Origin: UBA826 sp045564655
Lineage (GTDB): Bacteria; Chloroflexota; Dehalococcoidia; Lucifugimonadales; UBA826
Reading direction: 5' to 3'
Length of the DNA: 64,000 bases
Assembly: GCA_045564655.1 (NCBI GenBank)
Contig: JBJLGX010000022.1
Coordinates: 26,081 to 90,080, forward strand
Below are positions 1 to 9,590 of the stretch, piece after piece (positions within the stretch are counted from its first letter, which is position 1; each line of letters opens with the position of its first letter). Below the pieces are notes generated by a model that worked only from the letters and a program-made list of their open reading frames with translations, was not told the DNA's origin and did no database searches. The translations under genes and the position numbers were made by a program.

Positions 1-306
1 ACGGATACAGAAGAAGATGAGTCTGATATCGCGTGGTCCCCTGATGGTGAAAGGATTTTGTTTGTCTCAGAACGAGATGGGAATAAAGAGATTTATGTGA
101 TGGATTATACCGGTAGTAATGAAACTCGATTAACTTTTAACCAAAAAGATGATTATGATCCAATTTGGGGTACAGATGGTACTTCAGTGATTTTTGTTTC
201 TGAGTTGGATGGAGATTCAGATATTTTCATCATGGATACAGAAGGTCAATCACAACAAAGAATTACCAATAACGATGCTATTGATGAATCACCAACTTGG
301 CGATAA
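1..306 (+). CDS. TolB/PD40-type beta-propeller protein, C-terminal part
   Basis: The reading frame is open from the first base of the window to the TAA at 304-306, so this is the 3' end of a longer gene. It contains about two and a half PD40 (TolB-like, WD40-related) repeats, seen as W-S-P-D-G, then 'FVSERDGNKEIYVMD', then 'FVSELDGDSDIFIMD' and a final 'ESPTW'. Such repeats form beta-propellers, usually in exported or periplasmic proteins. The N-terminus, any signal peptide and the specific role lie outside the window and cannot be judged. Confidence 0.8.
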   Translation, partial: TDTEEDESDIAWSPDGERILFVSERDGNKEIYVMDYTGSNETRLTFNQKDDYDPIWGTDGTSVIFVSELDGDSDIFIMDTEGQSQQRITNNDAIDESPTWR

Positions 307-364
307 ATTTTAAGCGTAATCTGGTTATTTAATAGATTGCGTTAGCCTTTTTGGAGTAACGAAT

Positions 365-1514
365 ATGAACAATACGGATAACCGGATTGTTTCAAATGAT
401 TATAAAAGAATTGTTATAAAAGCTGGAACCAGCCTTTTAAATGGTGGGACTGGCGAACTTGATATGGCAATGATTTCTAATATTGTTGACCAAATTTGTA
501 GTCTGCAAAGTCAGAATAAGGAAATAATTCTTGTCTCCTCTGGAGCCGTTGCGGCAGGAAGAGAGGTACTTAAGAAATTTGGAGACGGATTAAGTTTAAA
601 TAAACAAGCCTTGGCAGCTATTGGTCAAGGTCGATTAATACAAATTTACGAAGAAATGTTTTTTTCGAATGATATTTTATCTGCTCAAGCGTTAGTTTCA
701 CGACGAGATGTGCATGACCGTTTAGGGTATTTAAATTTAAGAAACACCTTATTGGATCTTCTTAGTAATAATGTGGTTCCTATAGTTAATGAAAATGATG
801 TTGTCGCAATCGAGGAACTGACAGGGTAAAGTTTTTGGTGACAATGATACGCTGTCTGCTCTTGTAGCCAATTCTATTGATGCTGATTTACTTATTATAT
901 TAGGTAGAATAAATGGACTATACACTAAAGATCCTACAGTGCATGGAGATGCGAAAGTAGTGCCTGTAGTTGAAAAGATGGATAAAAACATTTTATCTTA
1001 TGCCGGACCTTCATCTGATGATTTTGGAAGAGGTGGGATGTTAACCAAATTAGAAGCTGCTCGTTTAGCAACTGCCTCAGGAGTAGATGTTGTTATGGCT
1101 AGCGGGTATGAAAATAATGGATTAGTAAAAATAATTCGAGGAGAACCTGTCGGAACCCTTTTTAAATCAACAACAACTAAATTAGAAAGCCGAAAACGTT
1201 GGATGTTAAGTGCTATAGATTTTAATGATAATAATATAGCTATAAAAATTGACACTGGAGCAAAAGATGCTTTAATCAAAGGTGGTAGCTTATTGCCTCC
1301 TGGGGTGATTTCTTGTTCAGGGGAATTTTCTAGAGGTGAAATAGTTGTTATTGTTGGTGCGAAAGACGAAATTATAGGTGTAGGCATTACAAATTATTCT
1401 ATGGCAGATATTTCTGAGGTACAGTCTTTAAATTCATCTGATATAAAGAAAATGCTTGGACATTACTACGGAGATGAGATTGTGCATAGGGACAACTTAG
1501 TTTTATTGGATTAA
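365..1514 (+). pseudogene. proB: Glutamate 5-kinase, frameshifted at about 824-830
   Basis: Glutamate 5-kinase phosphorylates glutamate in the first step of proline synthesis. The first part (365-829) has 'VIKAGTSLL', 'VSSGAVAAG' and 'PIVNENDVVA' of the amino-acid kinase fold, but stops at TAA 827-829. The protein resumes one frame over with 'KVFGDNDTLSALVANS' and 'GLYTKDP', ending in a C-terminal PUA domain. Removing one G from the GGG at 824-826 restores a continuous protein of about 382 residues reading 'EELTGKVFGDND'. Nothing else is missing and proA follows 13 bases downstream. A sequencing or assembly error, a recent mutation or programmed frameshifting all remain possible. The start has a GGAG site upstream. 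Confidence 0.9.
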
Positions 1515-1527
1515 GGAGCTGGTTATT

Positions 1528-2790
1528 ATGACGGATCTAAATGATATGGGAGTATATGCTAAAAAAGCAGCTCGAATATTATCTACATCTTCAAGTGAAT
1601 TGCGTGATAAGGCTTTAATAACTATTTCTAAACATTTGTTAAATTCAGAAGACAAAATATTAGAAAAAAATGCTATAGATATTGAAAATGCAGAAAAAGC
1701 AGGTCAAACAGAATCATTTATTGATAGATTGCTACTAACCTCAGAAAGATTGCAGAAAATGGCATCAGATACTGTTAATGTTGCTTCTTTACCTGATCCT
1801 ATCGGTGAAGTAATAGAAACTTATACTCGCCCAAATGGTATTGATTTAACCCGTAAAAGGATTCCTTTAGGCGTTATAGGTATTATCTATGAGAGTAGGC
1901 CTAACATAACTGTAGATATTTCTGCATTGTGTTTAAAATCAGGCAATGTTGCCATATTGAGAGGTGGAAGTGAATCATTTCATTCTAATATGATTCTTAC
2001 AGAGATTGTTCAAAATGCTATGGCTGAAGTTGGATTACCTAAAGATTGTGTTCAAATAATAAAAGATACAGATAGAAATCTTGTCGGAGAAATGCTCCAG
2101 ATGGATGAGTATATTGACCTGATGATTCCTAGAGGTGGAATAGAGTTGGTATCTCGTGTTTCTAGAGAAGCGTCAATGCCTGCTATTACGGGAGGAGTTG
2201 GGGTTTGCCATATCTATGTTGATTCAACTTCATCGATAGAAATGGCGACGGAAATTGTTTATAACGCAAAAGTGCAAAGGCCTTCAGTATGTAATGCATT
2301 GGATACTTTGATAATAGAATCAGGTGCACTAGATTCTCATTTGCCTAGTATTGCCAATGCTTTATCAAATGCGGATGTTGAGATGAGATGTGATGAAAGA
2401 TCGGAAGAAATCCTTAAATCAAATAAAAATATGAAAATTAAAAAGGTATCAACATCAGACTGGGATACGGAACATTTATCACTTATTATGGGCATAAAGG
2501 TTGTGGATTCGATTGATGAAGCCCTGGATCATATTTTTGAACATAGCACGGGGCATTCAGAATCAATTATTACTGAAAATCAAGATGACGCAAATAAGTT
2601 TTTAGAAGAAGTTGACTCAAGTGCTGTTATGGTTAACGCCTCTATTAGATTAAATGATGGAGGAGAATTTGGATTGGGAGCGGAAGTAGCAGTAAGTACA
2701 GGAAAAGTTCATGCTAGAGGCCCTATGGGATTAAAAGAATTGACTTCATATAAATGGATAGTGATCGGTAATGGTCAATTAAGAGATTAA
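1528..2790 (+). CDS. proA: Gamma-glutamyl phosphate reductase (glutamate-5-semialdehyde dehydrogenase)
   Basis: This enzyme reduces gamma-glutamyl phosphate to glutamate-5-semialdehyde with NADPH, the second step of proline synthesis. At 420 residues it has the family's usual length. The catalytic cysteine is visible as Cys255 in 'QRPSVCNALDT', and the cofactor region includes 'GVIGIIYESRPN' (residues 115-126) and 'LRGGSES' (144-150). It lies 13 bases after the proB reading frame, so the two form an ordinary proBA operon. The gene is intact, unlike the proB sequence before it. An AAGGAG-type ribosome site precedes the ATG. Confidence 0.97.
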   Translation: MTDLNDMGVYAKKAARILSTSSSELRDKALITISKHLLNSEDKILEKNAIDIENAEKAGQTESFIDRLLLTSERLQKMASDTVNVASLPDPIGEVIETYTRPNGIDLTRKRIPLGVIGIIYESRPNITVDISALCLKSGNVAILRGGSESFHSNMILTEIVQNAMAEVGLPKDCVQIIKDTDRNLVGEMLQMDEYIDLMIPRGGIELVSRVSREASMPAITGGVGVCHIYVDSTSSIEMATEIVYNAKVQRPSVCNALDTLIIESGALDSHLPSIANALSNADVEMRCDERSEEILKSNKNMKIKKVSTSDWDTEHLSLIMGIKVVDSIDEALDHIFEHSTGHSESIITENQDDANKFLEEVDSSAVMVNASIRLNDGGEFGLGAEVAVSTGKVHARGPMGLKELTSYKWIVIGNGQLRD

Positions 2791-2811
2791 ATATTGAATT
2801 TGAGGTGAGTA

Positions 2812-3783
2812 ATGTTTGATAAAAACCCTTCCTTCTATACTTCTGACATGCAAAAAGAAGTTAAGGATTTTGTTAACTTTCTAGAATCGGAATTATCAAA
2901 AGTTGAGCCAATAAATAAACGTAATCATATTGAAGTACGTCAAGAGCAAGAAGAAGGGGTAGGGAGATTTCCTGCTCCTATAATATCTAAAAATGCTACT
3001 GAAAGAACAATAAATTCTCCAAATGGACCAATCTCAATGAGAATGTTTGTCCCAAAAGGTGATATACGTGGTATTTATTATCATATACATGGAGGGGGAT
3101 GGGTTTTGGGAACAGCACATCACCAGGATCCTATTTTAGAAGAAATTTCTAATCAGTGTGGGGTTGTTGTGGCAAGCGTAGATTATAGATTGGCACCGGA
3201 ACACCCTTACCCTGCACCTAATGATGATTGTGAAAATGCTGGATTATGGGTCCTAGAAGATCTTACAAAGGAATTTAACACCAATAAAGTACTTATAGGG
3301 GGAGAATCAGCAGGAGCACATTTAGCTGTTACTACGATATTAAGATTACGCGATAAGCATGGCTATAAAGGGTTTGTGGGCGCTAATCTACTGTACGGGG
3401 TATATGATCTTTCAGGATCTCCAAGTGCTTATCTTTGGGGCGATCGCCATTTGATTCTAAGTACTCCTATTATGGAATGGTTTACAGATCATTATGTTGG
3501 GAAAGGAGATATTAGGCGTGAACCTGATGTATCTCCTTTATATGCTAATTTAAATGACATGCCTAGAGCTTTTTTTACAGTTGGGACTCAAGATCCATTG
3601 CATGATGATACTGTATTTATGTATAACAGATGGCACGCAGCAGGAAATGATGCTAGAAGAAAAGGGTCTTCTGTAGAAATATATGAAGGTGCTACTCATG
3701 GTTTTGAAAGACAGCCAACCCAATTGGCAGAGGCTTCATTGGCAAGGATTAGAAACTTTATTAGCGATTGCTTGTCCGACTGA
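2812..3783 (+). CDS. Alpha/beta hydrolase of the hormone-sensitive lipase (HSL/family IV) type
   Basis: A carboxylesterase-type hydrolase of 323 residues. The HSL-family oxyanion motif HGGG is at residues 93-96, the nucleophile Ser166 lies in 'GGESAGAH', and Asp261 ('GTQDPLHDD') and His296 ('GATHGFE') complete the catalytic triad. No signal peptide is visible, so it is probably cytoplasmic. It follows proA by 21 bases but has no obvious link to proline synthesis. Its last 23 bases overlap the end of the convergent MFS gene. The natural substrate cannot be told from sequence; small acyl esters are typical for this family. Confidence 0.9.
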   Translation: MFDKNPSFYTSDMQKEVKDFVNFLESELSKVEPINKRNHIEVRQEQEEGVGRFPAPIISKNATERTINSPNGPISMRMFVPKGDIRGIYYHIHGGGWVLGTAHHQDPILEEISNQCGVVVASVDYRLAPEHPYPAPNDDCENAGLWVLEDLTKEFNTNKVLIGGESAGAHLAVTTILRLRDKHGYKGFVGANLLYGVYDLSGSPSAYLWGDRHLILSTPIMEWFTDHYVGKGDIRREPDVSPLYANLNDMPRAFFTVGTQDPLHDDTVFMYNRWHAAGNDARRKGSSVEIYEGATHGFERQPTQLAEASLARIRNFISDCLSD

Positions 3784-5023
3784 GATTCATATATAAGAAT
3801 ATGGTAATGGCATACCCCGACACGCCGATTAAAAAGATTGGAGTATAGCTTTCAGCCCAACTTATTGAAAATGCACCAATACTTGGCCCTAATCCTAAAG
3901 ATATTGTTCGTGCGAGGCCTGCTATTCCCTGAACTGTTCCAAATGATTCTCTGTTAAATATCGATGCCAATAACATAGTTCCTAATACAAATGTTATTGT
4001 TGTAACTGATGTCCATATTAAAGATATAGAAAAAGAGATAATTCCCGGTGAACTTATCAAGAATAAACTAGTCATTAGCATGCAAGCCAAAATTACTGAT
4101 ATGGCAACAGCTTTTATATTCGTTTTATCAATAATTAATCCCCAAATAGGTATGAAAAATCCACCTAGTAGATTACCCAGAGTTAAAGCTAATGAAGCTG
4201 TAATTTGAGAAGTTCCGCTATCGACTAAAAATGGGACTAGTTGAAATATAATCATAGATGTACAAATTACAGCTGCCCCATCTCCTAGTATTACAATCCA
4301 GAAAGAGGGTAACTTGAGAATTTCTTGAGTCGCCCACTTTTTTTCTTTTTTGAGAGTAATTTTTTCTTTAATGAGATTAGTTTTATTTCCATCTACTAAT
4401 AAATCTATTTCTTCTGGTTTATGTCTAATAATTAGAAAAATAGGGATAGATAAAGGAAGTGCTACTAGCCCAAGAACTCTGTAAGCGATTCTCCAAGAGA
4501 AGAAGGTAGACAAGAGTGTAATAATTTGTAAATTAGTTGATTCTCCAAATATCCTACTAAAGGCAGTAACTCCTAGAGCTGTATTCTTTTTTGACTCAAA
4601 GAAATTTACAGCAACTGTTCGGGGAACAACATTTTGTAAACTAGGGCCTGCGATTGCTCGTACAATAATATATACGAAAAAGAATTGCCATAGTGTTTGC
4701 ACATTTCCTAAAATAATCAAGCCTACACTTACAAATAATGCAGCTAGAAACATTATCCAGCGTGGCCCAAATTTATCCACTCCTCTTCCGATGAATGGGC
4801 TAATTGACCCTGCCCCCCAAGTCCCAAAAGTAGCTGCTAATGCGATAGTTTTTCTGTCCCAAGACATATTGGTTACAATTAAATCTTGAACTCCACCAAA
4901 AGTCGATTGAGCTAAACTTGTTGCGATGAATTGACCAAATCCAATGACTATTAGAATTAACCAGCCATAAAAAAAAGGAGTATTAGGATGCCATTCATAT
5001 ATTTGATTTATAAAAGATTTCAA
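3761..5023 (-). CDS. MFS transporter
   Basis: A 420-residue inner-membrane protein with about 12 hydrophobic segments and a central hydrophilic loop rich in Lys and Glu ('LIKEKITLKKEKKW'). The loop after the second segment reads 'GRGVDKFGPRW', matching the MFS motif A pattern GxxxDxxG. It resembles the monocarboxylate/oxalate-formate branch, but the substrate is not determinable. It is transcribed towards the esterase gene and overlaps its 3' end by 23 bases. The 124-base spacer to the divergent hydratase gene probably holds promoters for both. Confidence 0.88.
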   Translation of the reverse strand: MKSFINQIYEWHPNTPFFYGWLILIVIGFGQFIATSLAQSTFGGVQDLIVTNMSWDRKTIALAATFGTWGAGSISPFIGRGVDKFGPRWIMFLAALFVSVGLIILGNVQTLWQFFFVYIIVRAIAGPSLQNVVPRTVAVNFFESKKNTALGVTAFSRIFGESTNLQIITLLSTFFSWRIAYRVLGLVALPLSIPIFLIIRHKPEEIDLLVDGNKTNLIKEKITLKKEKKWATQEILKLPSFWIVILGDGAAVICTSMIIFQLVPFLVDSGTSQITASLALTLGNLLGGFFIPIWGLIIDKTNIKAVAISVILACMLMTSLFLISSPGIISFSISLIWTSVTTITFVLGTMLLASIFNRESFGTVQGIAGLARTISLGLGPSIGAFSISWAESYTPIFLIGVSGYAITIFLYMNLSRTSNR

Positions 5024-5147
5024 TAGCCTTATCCAGATAAAATATTAATCAAAATAGTACTAATAATAAATTATATTCTCCATGGTAGGATTGGTACAAA
5101 TAACTTATTAACAAATTCATATAAAAAAATAATGTGGAGCGCATTTT

Positions 5148-5951
5148 ATGGAAGATAAAGTAAAAAGAGCTGGAAGATTAATGTATGAAGAATTTCAAAA
5201 TAATGTTCCTTTTTCTATGTTGGAAGAAAACAGACCTGAGGGTATTGATGAAGCATATGCGATTCAAAATGAATATACGTGCTTACAAGTTAAGAATAAT
5301 TCAGACAGTTTTTCTGGATATAAGATTGCATTTACTACAGATGTAATGCAGAAGCATTTTGGTATGGACCAACCTGCTTACGGAAGAATACTTACGTCAA
5401 ATGTTTTTGAATCTCCTCATTATTTTAACTCAGCTGATTTTTCAAGATTGGGAGTTGAATGTGAAATAGCGATAACAATTGGTAAAGATATCTCTCTTGA
5501 ATCTGATGAAATAAATAAAAATGTAGTGTTTGATTCAGTTGAGAGCATAGCATTATCTTTTGAAATAATTGATCCTCGACAGAGTCAAATAGAAAATATA
5601 TCTCCTCTTGATATGATTGCTATGAATGTTTCTGGGGCAGGAGTTTTAATGGGAAATAAAATTAATAATTGGCAAAATATTGATTTGCCAAATTCAAAAT
5701 GTCAATTGATGATAGATGGACAAACAATCGGTACGGGATATGGAAAAGATGTTGATGGGCACCCAATATTACCAATAATTTGGTTAGCTAAGAAATTGTC
5801 TGATCAGGGGAATTATTTAAAAGCTGGTGACATTGTTGTTACTGGCAGTATGTTGCCTCCTACTTTTTTGGGAAATAGAGATGCTACTGGACAGAGTTCT
5901 GCAATTTTGACAATGGATAAATTGGGTCAAGTGATTTTGAATTTCAAGTAA
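5148..5951 (+). CDS. 2-keto-4-pentenoate hydratase / fumarylacetoacetase-family protein
   Basis: At 267 residues this matches the MhpD-like hydratase/decarboxylase family, which acts on 2-hydroxypenta-2,4-dienoate or related 2-oxo acids in meta-cleavage pathways. Family signatures are 'GYKIAFTTDVMQ' near the N-terminus, the metal-binding region 'GVECEIAITIGKDI', 'ALSFEIIDPR' and 'KAGDIVVTGSMLPP' near the C-terminus. An SDR gene follows after 23 bases, so the two are likely co-transcribed in a small catabolic operon. No other meta-cleavage genes are in the window, so the true substrate may be different. Confidence 0.85.
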   Translation: MEDKVKRAGRLMYEEFQNNVPFSMLEENRPEGIDEAYAIQNEYTCLQVKNNSDSFSGYKIAFTTDVMQKHFGMDQPAYGRILTSNVFESPHYFNSADFSRLGVECEIAITIGKDISLESDEINKNVVFDSVESIALSFEIIDPRQSQIENISPLDMIAMNVSGAGVLMGNKINNWQNIDLPNSKCQLMIDGQTIGTGYGKDVDGHPILPIIWLAKKLSDQGNYLKAGDIVVTGSMLPPTFLGNRDATGQSSAILTMDKLGQVILNFK

Positions 5952-5974
5952 TAAATTTATGGGATTTTAACGAT

Positions 5975-6814
5975 ATGACAGATTTTAAAAAAAAAGTAGC
6001 TATAGTGACAGGAGGGGCTCAAGGTATAGGTGGAGGGATAGCTCGGCAGATGGCATCTGTTGGCATTAAAGTTTTGGTGGCAGATATTGATATAGATTTA
6101 GCAGACAACACAGCGTCAGAAATAAATAGTAAAGGAGGCGATGCCTTTTCTGTTAAAACAGATGTCACCTCTTATTCTGAAGTAAAGGAAATGATAAATG
6201 TTGCCCAAAACCGTTGGGGTAGAGTGGATTATTTTATAAATAATGCCTATAGTGCAGGTTCCGCTACTATAGGTGGGGTGACTGAGGTGTCGGAGTCTCA
6301 GTGGGATATGGATATGAGGGCATTGGTCACATCAGTATATGCAGGGTCAAAATATGTCATTCCTGTTATGACTGATGGAGGGGGAGGTTCTATTGTAAAC
6401 ATTTCTTCCGTCCATGGAATTCTTGTATCTAAAAAAGCTTTAACATATGAAACAGGAAAAGCTGCAATTATAGCTATGACACGACAAATGGCTGTTGATT
6501 ATGGAAAATTTGGAATCAGAGTAAATTCTATTTCTCCGGGACATATAGTTACTGAACGATTAGGTAAAAGATGGGAAAATAATCCGTCAGGATTGAAGTT
6601 TTTTGAAGATCAATACCCTGTAAGGCGCACAGGGTTACCTGAAGATATAGGTAATGCTGCTGTATTTTTATGTTCAGATGAAGCATCTTTTATAACAGGG
6701 CATAATTTAGTGGTAGATGGCGGCTTGTCAATTCAATTACAAGAAGATTTAGCTGTTCAGCAGGGACATTATATAAAAGAAAATCCTGACACTGAAATGC
6801 CATATAAAAAATGA
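5975..6814 (+). CDS. SDR-family NAD(P)-dependent oxidoreductase
   Basis: A classical short-chain dehydrogenase of 279 residues. The nucleotide-binding motif 'TGGAQGIGGG' is at residues 12-21, 'NNAYS' stands in the NNAG position, and the catalytic residues are Ser144 or Ser145 with Tyr158 and Lys162 ('YETGK'). The C-terminal 'SFITGHNLVVDGG' is typical of the family. It lies 23 bases after the hydratase-like gene and probably shares its transcript. It is some 25 residues longer than the usual 250, because of a C-terminal extension. The substrate cannot be predicted. Confidence 0.92.
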   Translation: MTDFKKKVAIVTGGAQGIGGGIARQMASVGIKVLVADIDIDLADNTASEINSKGGDAFSVKTDVTSYSEVKEMINVAQNRWGRVDYFINNAYSAGSATIGGVTEVSESQWDMDMRALVTSVYAGSKYVIPVMTDGGGGSIVNISSVHGILVSKKALTYETGKAAIIAMTRQMAVDYGKFGIRVNSISPGHIVTERLGKRWENNPSGLKFFEDQYPVRRTGLPEDIGNAAVFLCSDEASFITGHNLVVDGGLSIQLQEDLAVQQGHYIKENPDTEMPYKK

Positions 6815-6831
6815 TTTATTTCCTTGAAATA

Positions 6832-6861
6832 TTGGTAATTTGTGCCTCGATAGTTTAGAAT
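6832..6861 (+). promoter_or_regulatory. Candidate promoter for the DUF1800 cassette
   Basis: A TTGGTA box (6832-6837) is followed after 18 bases by TAGAAT (6856-6861), a fair sigma-70-type match. It would give a leader of roughly 145 bases that contains the hairpin at 6964-6995. The match is imperfect and the region is AT-rich, so chance is a real alternative. Confidence 0.35.
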
Positions 6862-6963
6862 AGCAACATTATGAAACAGCATAAATTTTTTATTATTTTA
6901 CAAAAAATTAATGATATTGAAGGTTTTTTTTAAATAAACTCGGGCTGTTTGTATTTAATAGAA

Positions 6964-6995
6964 AAAAAAGCCTGAGGTTTACCAAAGGCTTTTTT
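6964..6995 (+). terminator. Rho-independent terminator or leader attenuator
   Basis: AAAAAAGCCT (6964-6973) and AGGCTTTTTT (6986-6995) are perfect inverse complements around a 12-base loop, giving a four-pair core (GCCT/AGGC) extended by A-T pairs and followed by a T tract. It lies 150 bases after the SDR stop and ends only five bases before the AGGAG site of the next gene (7001-7005). It may therefore end the upstream operon, or act as an attenuator in the leader of the DUF1800 gene. Confidence 0.65.
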
Positions 6996-7012
6996 GTTAT
7001 AGGAGTAAAATA

Positions 7013-8416
7013 ATGTCTAGCAATGATCTTAAATTAAAAGCTCACTTGTTACGTAGAGCTGGGTTTGGCTCAACTAGATCAGAATTAGAAGCACTTCAAG
7101 ATAAATCGTATGAGGAAGTGGTAGAAGATTTATTATTTCCCGAAAGATTTCCTGATTTAGATGAAGATTATATTAATCGTTATAACCCAGATGTTTCTTA
7201 TCATGATATTCATCCGGCTAATTCAGGTAAATGGGTCTGGAGGATGATTAACACCAAAAGGCCTTTAGAAGAAAAGATTGCTCTTTTTTGGCACCATGTA
7301 TTTGCTACCGCTTGGTACAAAGGAGAACATACTCCGAGCCAGTTGGCTCAGATAGATACATTCAGAAAAAATGGATTGTCTGATATAAATACAATCCTTC
7401 TTGATTTATCGAAGGACCCTGCAATGAATTATTGGTTAGATAATTGCGAAAATCATTCGACCCAGCCTAATGAAAATTGGGGAAGGGAATTATTAGAATT
7501 ATTTTCTATGGGTGTTGGTAATTACTCTGAAGATGATATAAAAAATGCAGCTAGGGCTTTTACCGGATGGACTTTTGAACAGCCACAGCCTCTTTATCCA
7601 TATGGTAGTTACGAGACATCTTTTATTTATAATGAAAGTGATCATGATAATGGTGAGAAGACGTTCCTTGGCCAGACTGGTAATTTTAATGGAGAAGACA
7701 TAATAGACATTATTAGTGAACAAAAGGCTACGTCAAAATTTATATGTAGGCATTTGTATACTTTTTTTGTAGAAGATGAGCCTCAAGTCCATACATGGAG
7801 CATTGAATCGCCTAGAAATCCACAGGCCCTTGAACAGTTAATTAATGTGTTTGATAAAAATGATGGTCAAATAAAGCCGTTATTGAGATTCCTTTTTAAT
7901 TCTGATTTTTTTAAAAATGCGATGTTTAAGAAAGTTAAAAATCCTGCAGAATTAGTTGCAGGAACAATGAAAGTGGTTGGAAAATATTCTGTCATTCCTC
8001 AAGATGGAGAGGTTGTTGCAACATTGAATAGCAAAGTGTCGGTAATGGGTCAAGATCTAATGAATCCCCCTACAGTTGAAGGATGGCATACAGGTCAGGA
8101 ATGGATTGATGGAGGTACTTTAAACGAAAGAGTTAATTTTGCTGTAGATCAATTTAATGACCCAACATCTCCAGGAATTAAAGATATTTTAGAAAGATTA
8201 GGCAAACAAATAAATTCAAAAGATCTTTTAGATAAATGCTTGGATTTGGTGGGACCATTAGAAGTATCCGAAGATACTTATGGAGCTTTACAAAAATATG
8301 CTAATGCGGTCGGAGACATTAGCCTAGATGGGAATGAATCTAAACAAGAAAATATAGAGAAAATTACAAGAATGATTCAATTAATTGTTTCAACTCGGGA
8401 ATATCAATTTGCGTAG
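7013..8416 (+). CDS. DUF1800-family protein
   Basis: A 467-residue member of the DUF1800 family (PF08811), whose biochemical function is unknown and which is usually encoded next to DUF1501. Visible hallmarks are 'HLLRRAGFGST' at the N-terminus, 'FWHHVFAT', 'GRELLELFSMGVGNY', 'AARAFTGW', 'DHDNGEKTFLG' and 'NPPTVEGWHTG'. Many relatives are exported, but no signal peptide or Tat motif is visible here, so this copy may be cytoplasmic. It opens a three-gene cassette, with DUF1501 16 bases downstream and then an NHL-repeat protein. A paralogue is at 16161-17594. A strong AGGAG site fixes the start. Confidence 0.93.
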   Translation: MSSNDLKLKAHLLRRAGFGSTRSELEALQDKSYEEVVEDLLFPERFPDLDEDYINRYNPDVSYHDIHPANSGKWVWRMINTKRPLEEKIALFWHHVFATAWYKGEHTPSQLAQIDTFRKNGLSDINTILLDLSKDPAMNYWLDNCENHSTQPNENWGRELLELFSMGVGNYSEDDIKNAARAFTGWTFEQPQPLYPYGSYETSFIYNESDHDNGEKTFLGQTGNFNGEDIIDIISEQKATSKFICRHLYTFFVEDEPQVHTWSIESPRNPQALEQLINVFDKNDGQIKPLLRFLFNSDFFKNAMFKKVKNPAELVAGTMKVVGKYSVIPQDGEVVATLNSKVSVMGQDLMNPPTVEGWHTGQEWIDGGTLNERVNFAVDQFNDPTSPGIKDILERLGKQINSKDLLDKCLDLVGPLEVSEDTYGALQKYANAVGDISLDGNESKQENIEKITRMIQLIVSTREYQFA

Positions 8417-8432
8417 GTAAAAGGACAACATT

Positions 8433-9590
8433 ATGACGACAGTGCAGAAAAAAGAAACAGTTTTTGTGGTTGTGCAACTTAGCGGTGGCAACGATTTCAT
8501 GAATACACTCGTCCCCTACTCTAATCCTGTTTATTATGATAATCGTAAATTACTTAACATTCCGGCAGAAGACGTTTTGCCCTTAAACGATTCTCTTGGA
8601 TGGCATCCAGAGATGGCTCCTATAAAAGATTTGTATGATCGAGATATGGTTGCTGTTGTTCAAGGTATTGGTTATCCAGATTCTAATAGAAGTCATTTTA
8701 GGGGTATGGATATATGGCATACATGTACTCCGGATGAAGTATCGACTGTAGGATGGCTTGGTTCAACTTTGGAGCAATTAGATCCTAGGGGAGAGAATCC
8801 TCTGACAGGAATTAATTTTGGGGTTGGATTGCCTAAAGCAATGACTAAAATGGGCGTTCCTGTTACTAGTGTTTCTAATTTGGATACATATGGGTTGATG
8901 AGTGGTATAGGTGCTAGCGAACAGAGAGATGAAGCACTAGAGATTTTTAAGAATATGTATGCTCAAGCCATTGGGACGGGTCCAGTTATGGATTATTTAT
9001 CCCAGACTGGCAATGATGTTTTGAAGGGGGCGGATATCATCAAAGTAGCTCCTGAAAAATATGAGTCTACGATTGAATATGGGAATAGTTCGATTGCAAA
9101 ATCACTTAGGGATGTTGCTCGTGTTCACACAGCTGGGTTAGGGTCTCGAATATTTTATACTCAACAAGGTGGCTATGATACGCACGCAAATCAACTTCCT
9201 TCTCAACCTGGATTATTTAGAGACTTATCAAGAGCTGTAGCAGATTTTTTTGATGATCTTGCAGAGCATGATGCTGATGACAATGTTGTTATGTTGATTT
9301 TCAGTGAATTTGGCAGACGTATTTACGATAATGGTTCTGGAACAGATCATGGCTCAGGTGGTGGAGCATTTTTAGTTGGTAAACCAATAAAAGGAGGCCT
9401 GTATTCTGAGTACCCATCTTTGGATAAAGATCGTTGGGCTAAGGGGGAAGATTTAGAACATACTATTGATTATCGTGGAATATATGGAACTGTTTTAGAG
9501 CAATGGTTAGATCTTGAGGCGTCACCCATCGTCTTAGGGGACTTTGAACAAATAAAGCCTTTCAGGGATGAATTTTATGCTACAAAATAA
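8433..9590 (+). CDS. DUF1501-family protein
   Basis: A 385-residue member of the DUF1501 family (PF07394), which is distantly related to the alkaline phosphatase/sulfatase superfamily. It has 'VVVQLSGGNDFMNTLVPY' near the start, 'SHFRGMDIWHT', 'GGYDTHANQ', 'FSEFGRR' and the histidine motif 'GTDHGSGGGAFLVG'. The Asp and His clusters suggest a metal site, but no activity has been firmly assigned to the family. No export signal is visible. It sits between the DUF1800 gene and an NHL-repeat gene, and its last 23 bases overlap the latter. The second DUF1800 cassette lacks this gene. Confidence 0.93.
   Translation: MTTVQKKETVFVVVQLSGGNDFMNTLVPYSNPVYYDNRKLLNIPAEDVLPLNDSLGWHPEMAPIKDLYDRDMVAVVQGIGYPDSNRSHFRGMDIWHTCTPDEVSTVGWLGSTLEQLDPRGENPLTGINFGVGLPKAMTKMGVPVTSVSNLDTYGLMSGIGASEQRDEALEIFKNMYAQAIGTGPVMDYLSQTGNDVLKGADIIKVAPEKYESTIEYGNSSIAKSLRDVARVHTAGLGSRIFYTQQGGYDTHANQLPSQPGLFRDLSRAVADFFDDLAEHDADDNVVMLIFSEFGRRIYDNGSGTDHGSGGGAFLVGKPIKGGLYSEYPSLDKDRWAKGEDLEHTIDYRGIYGTVLEQWLDLEASPIVLGDFEQIKPFRDEFYATK

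Noticed and set aside
13..306. Start of the first gene at ATG 58
   Set aside because: The frame is open to base 1 with further PD40 sequence before that ATG, so the gene begins outside the window.
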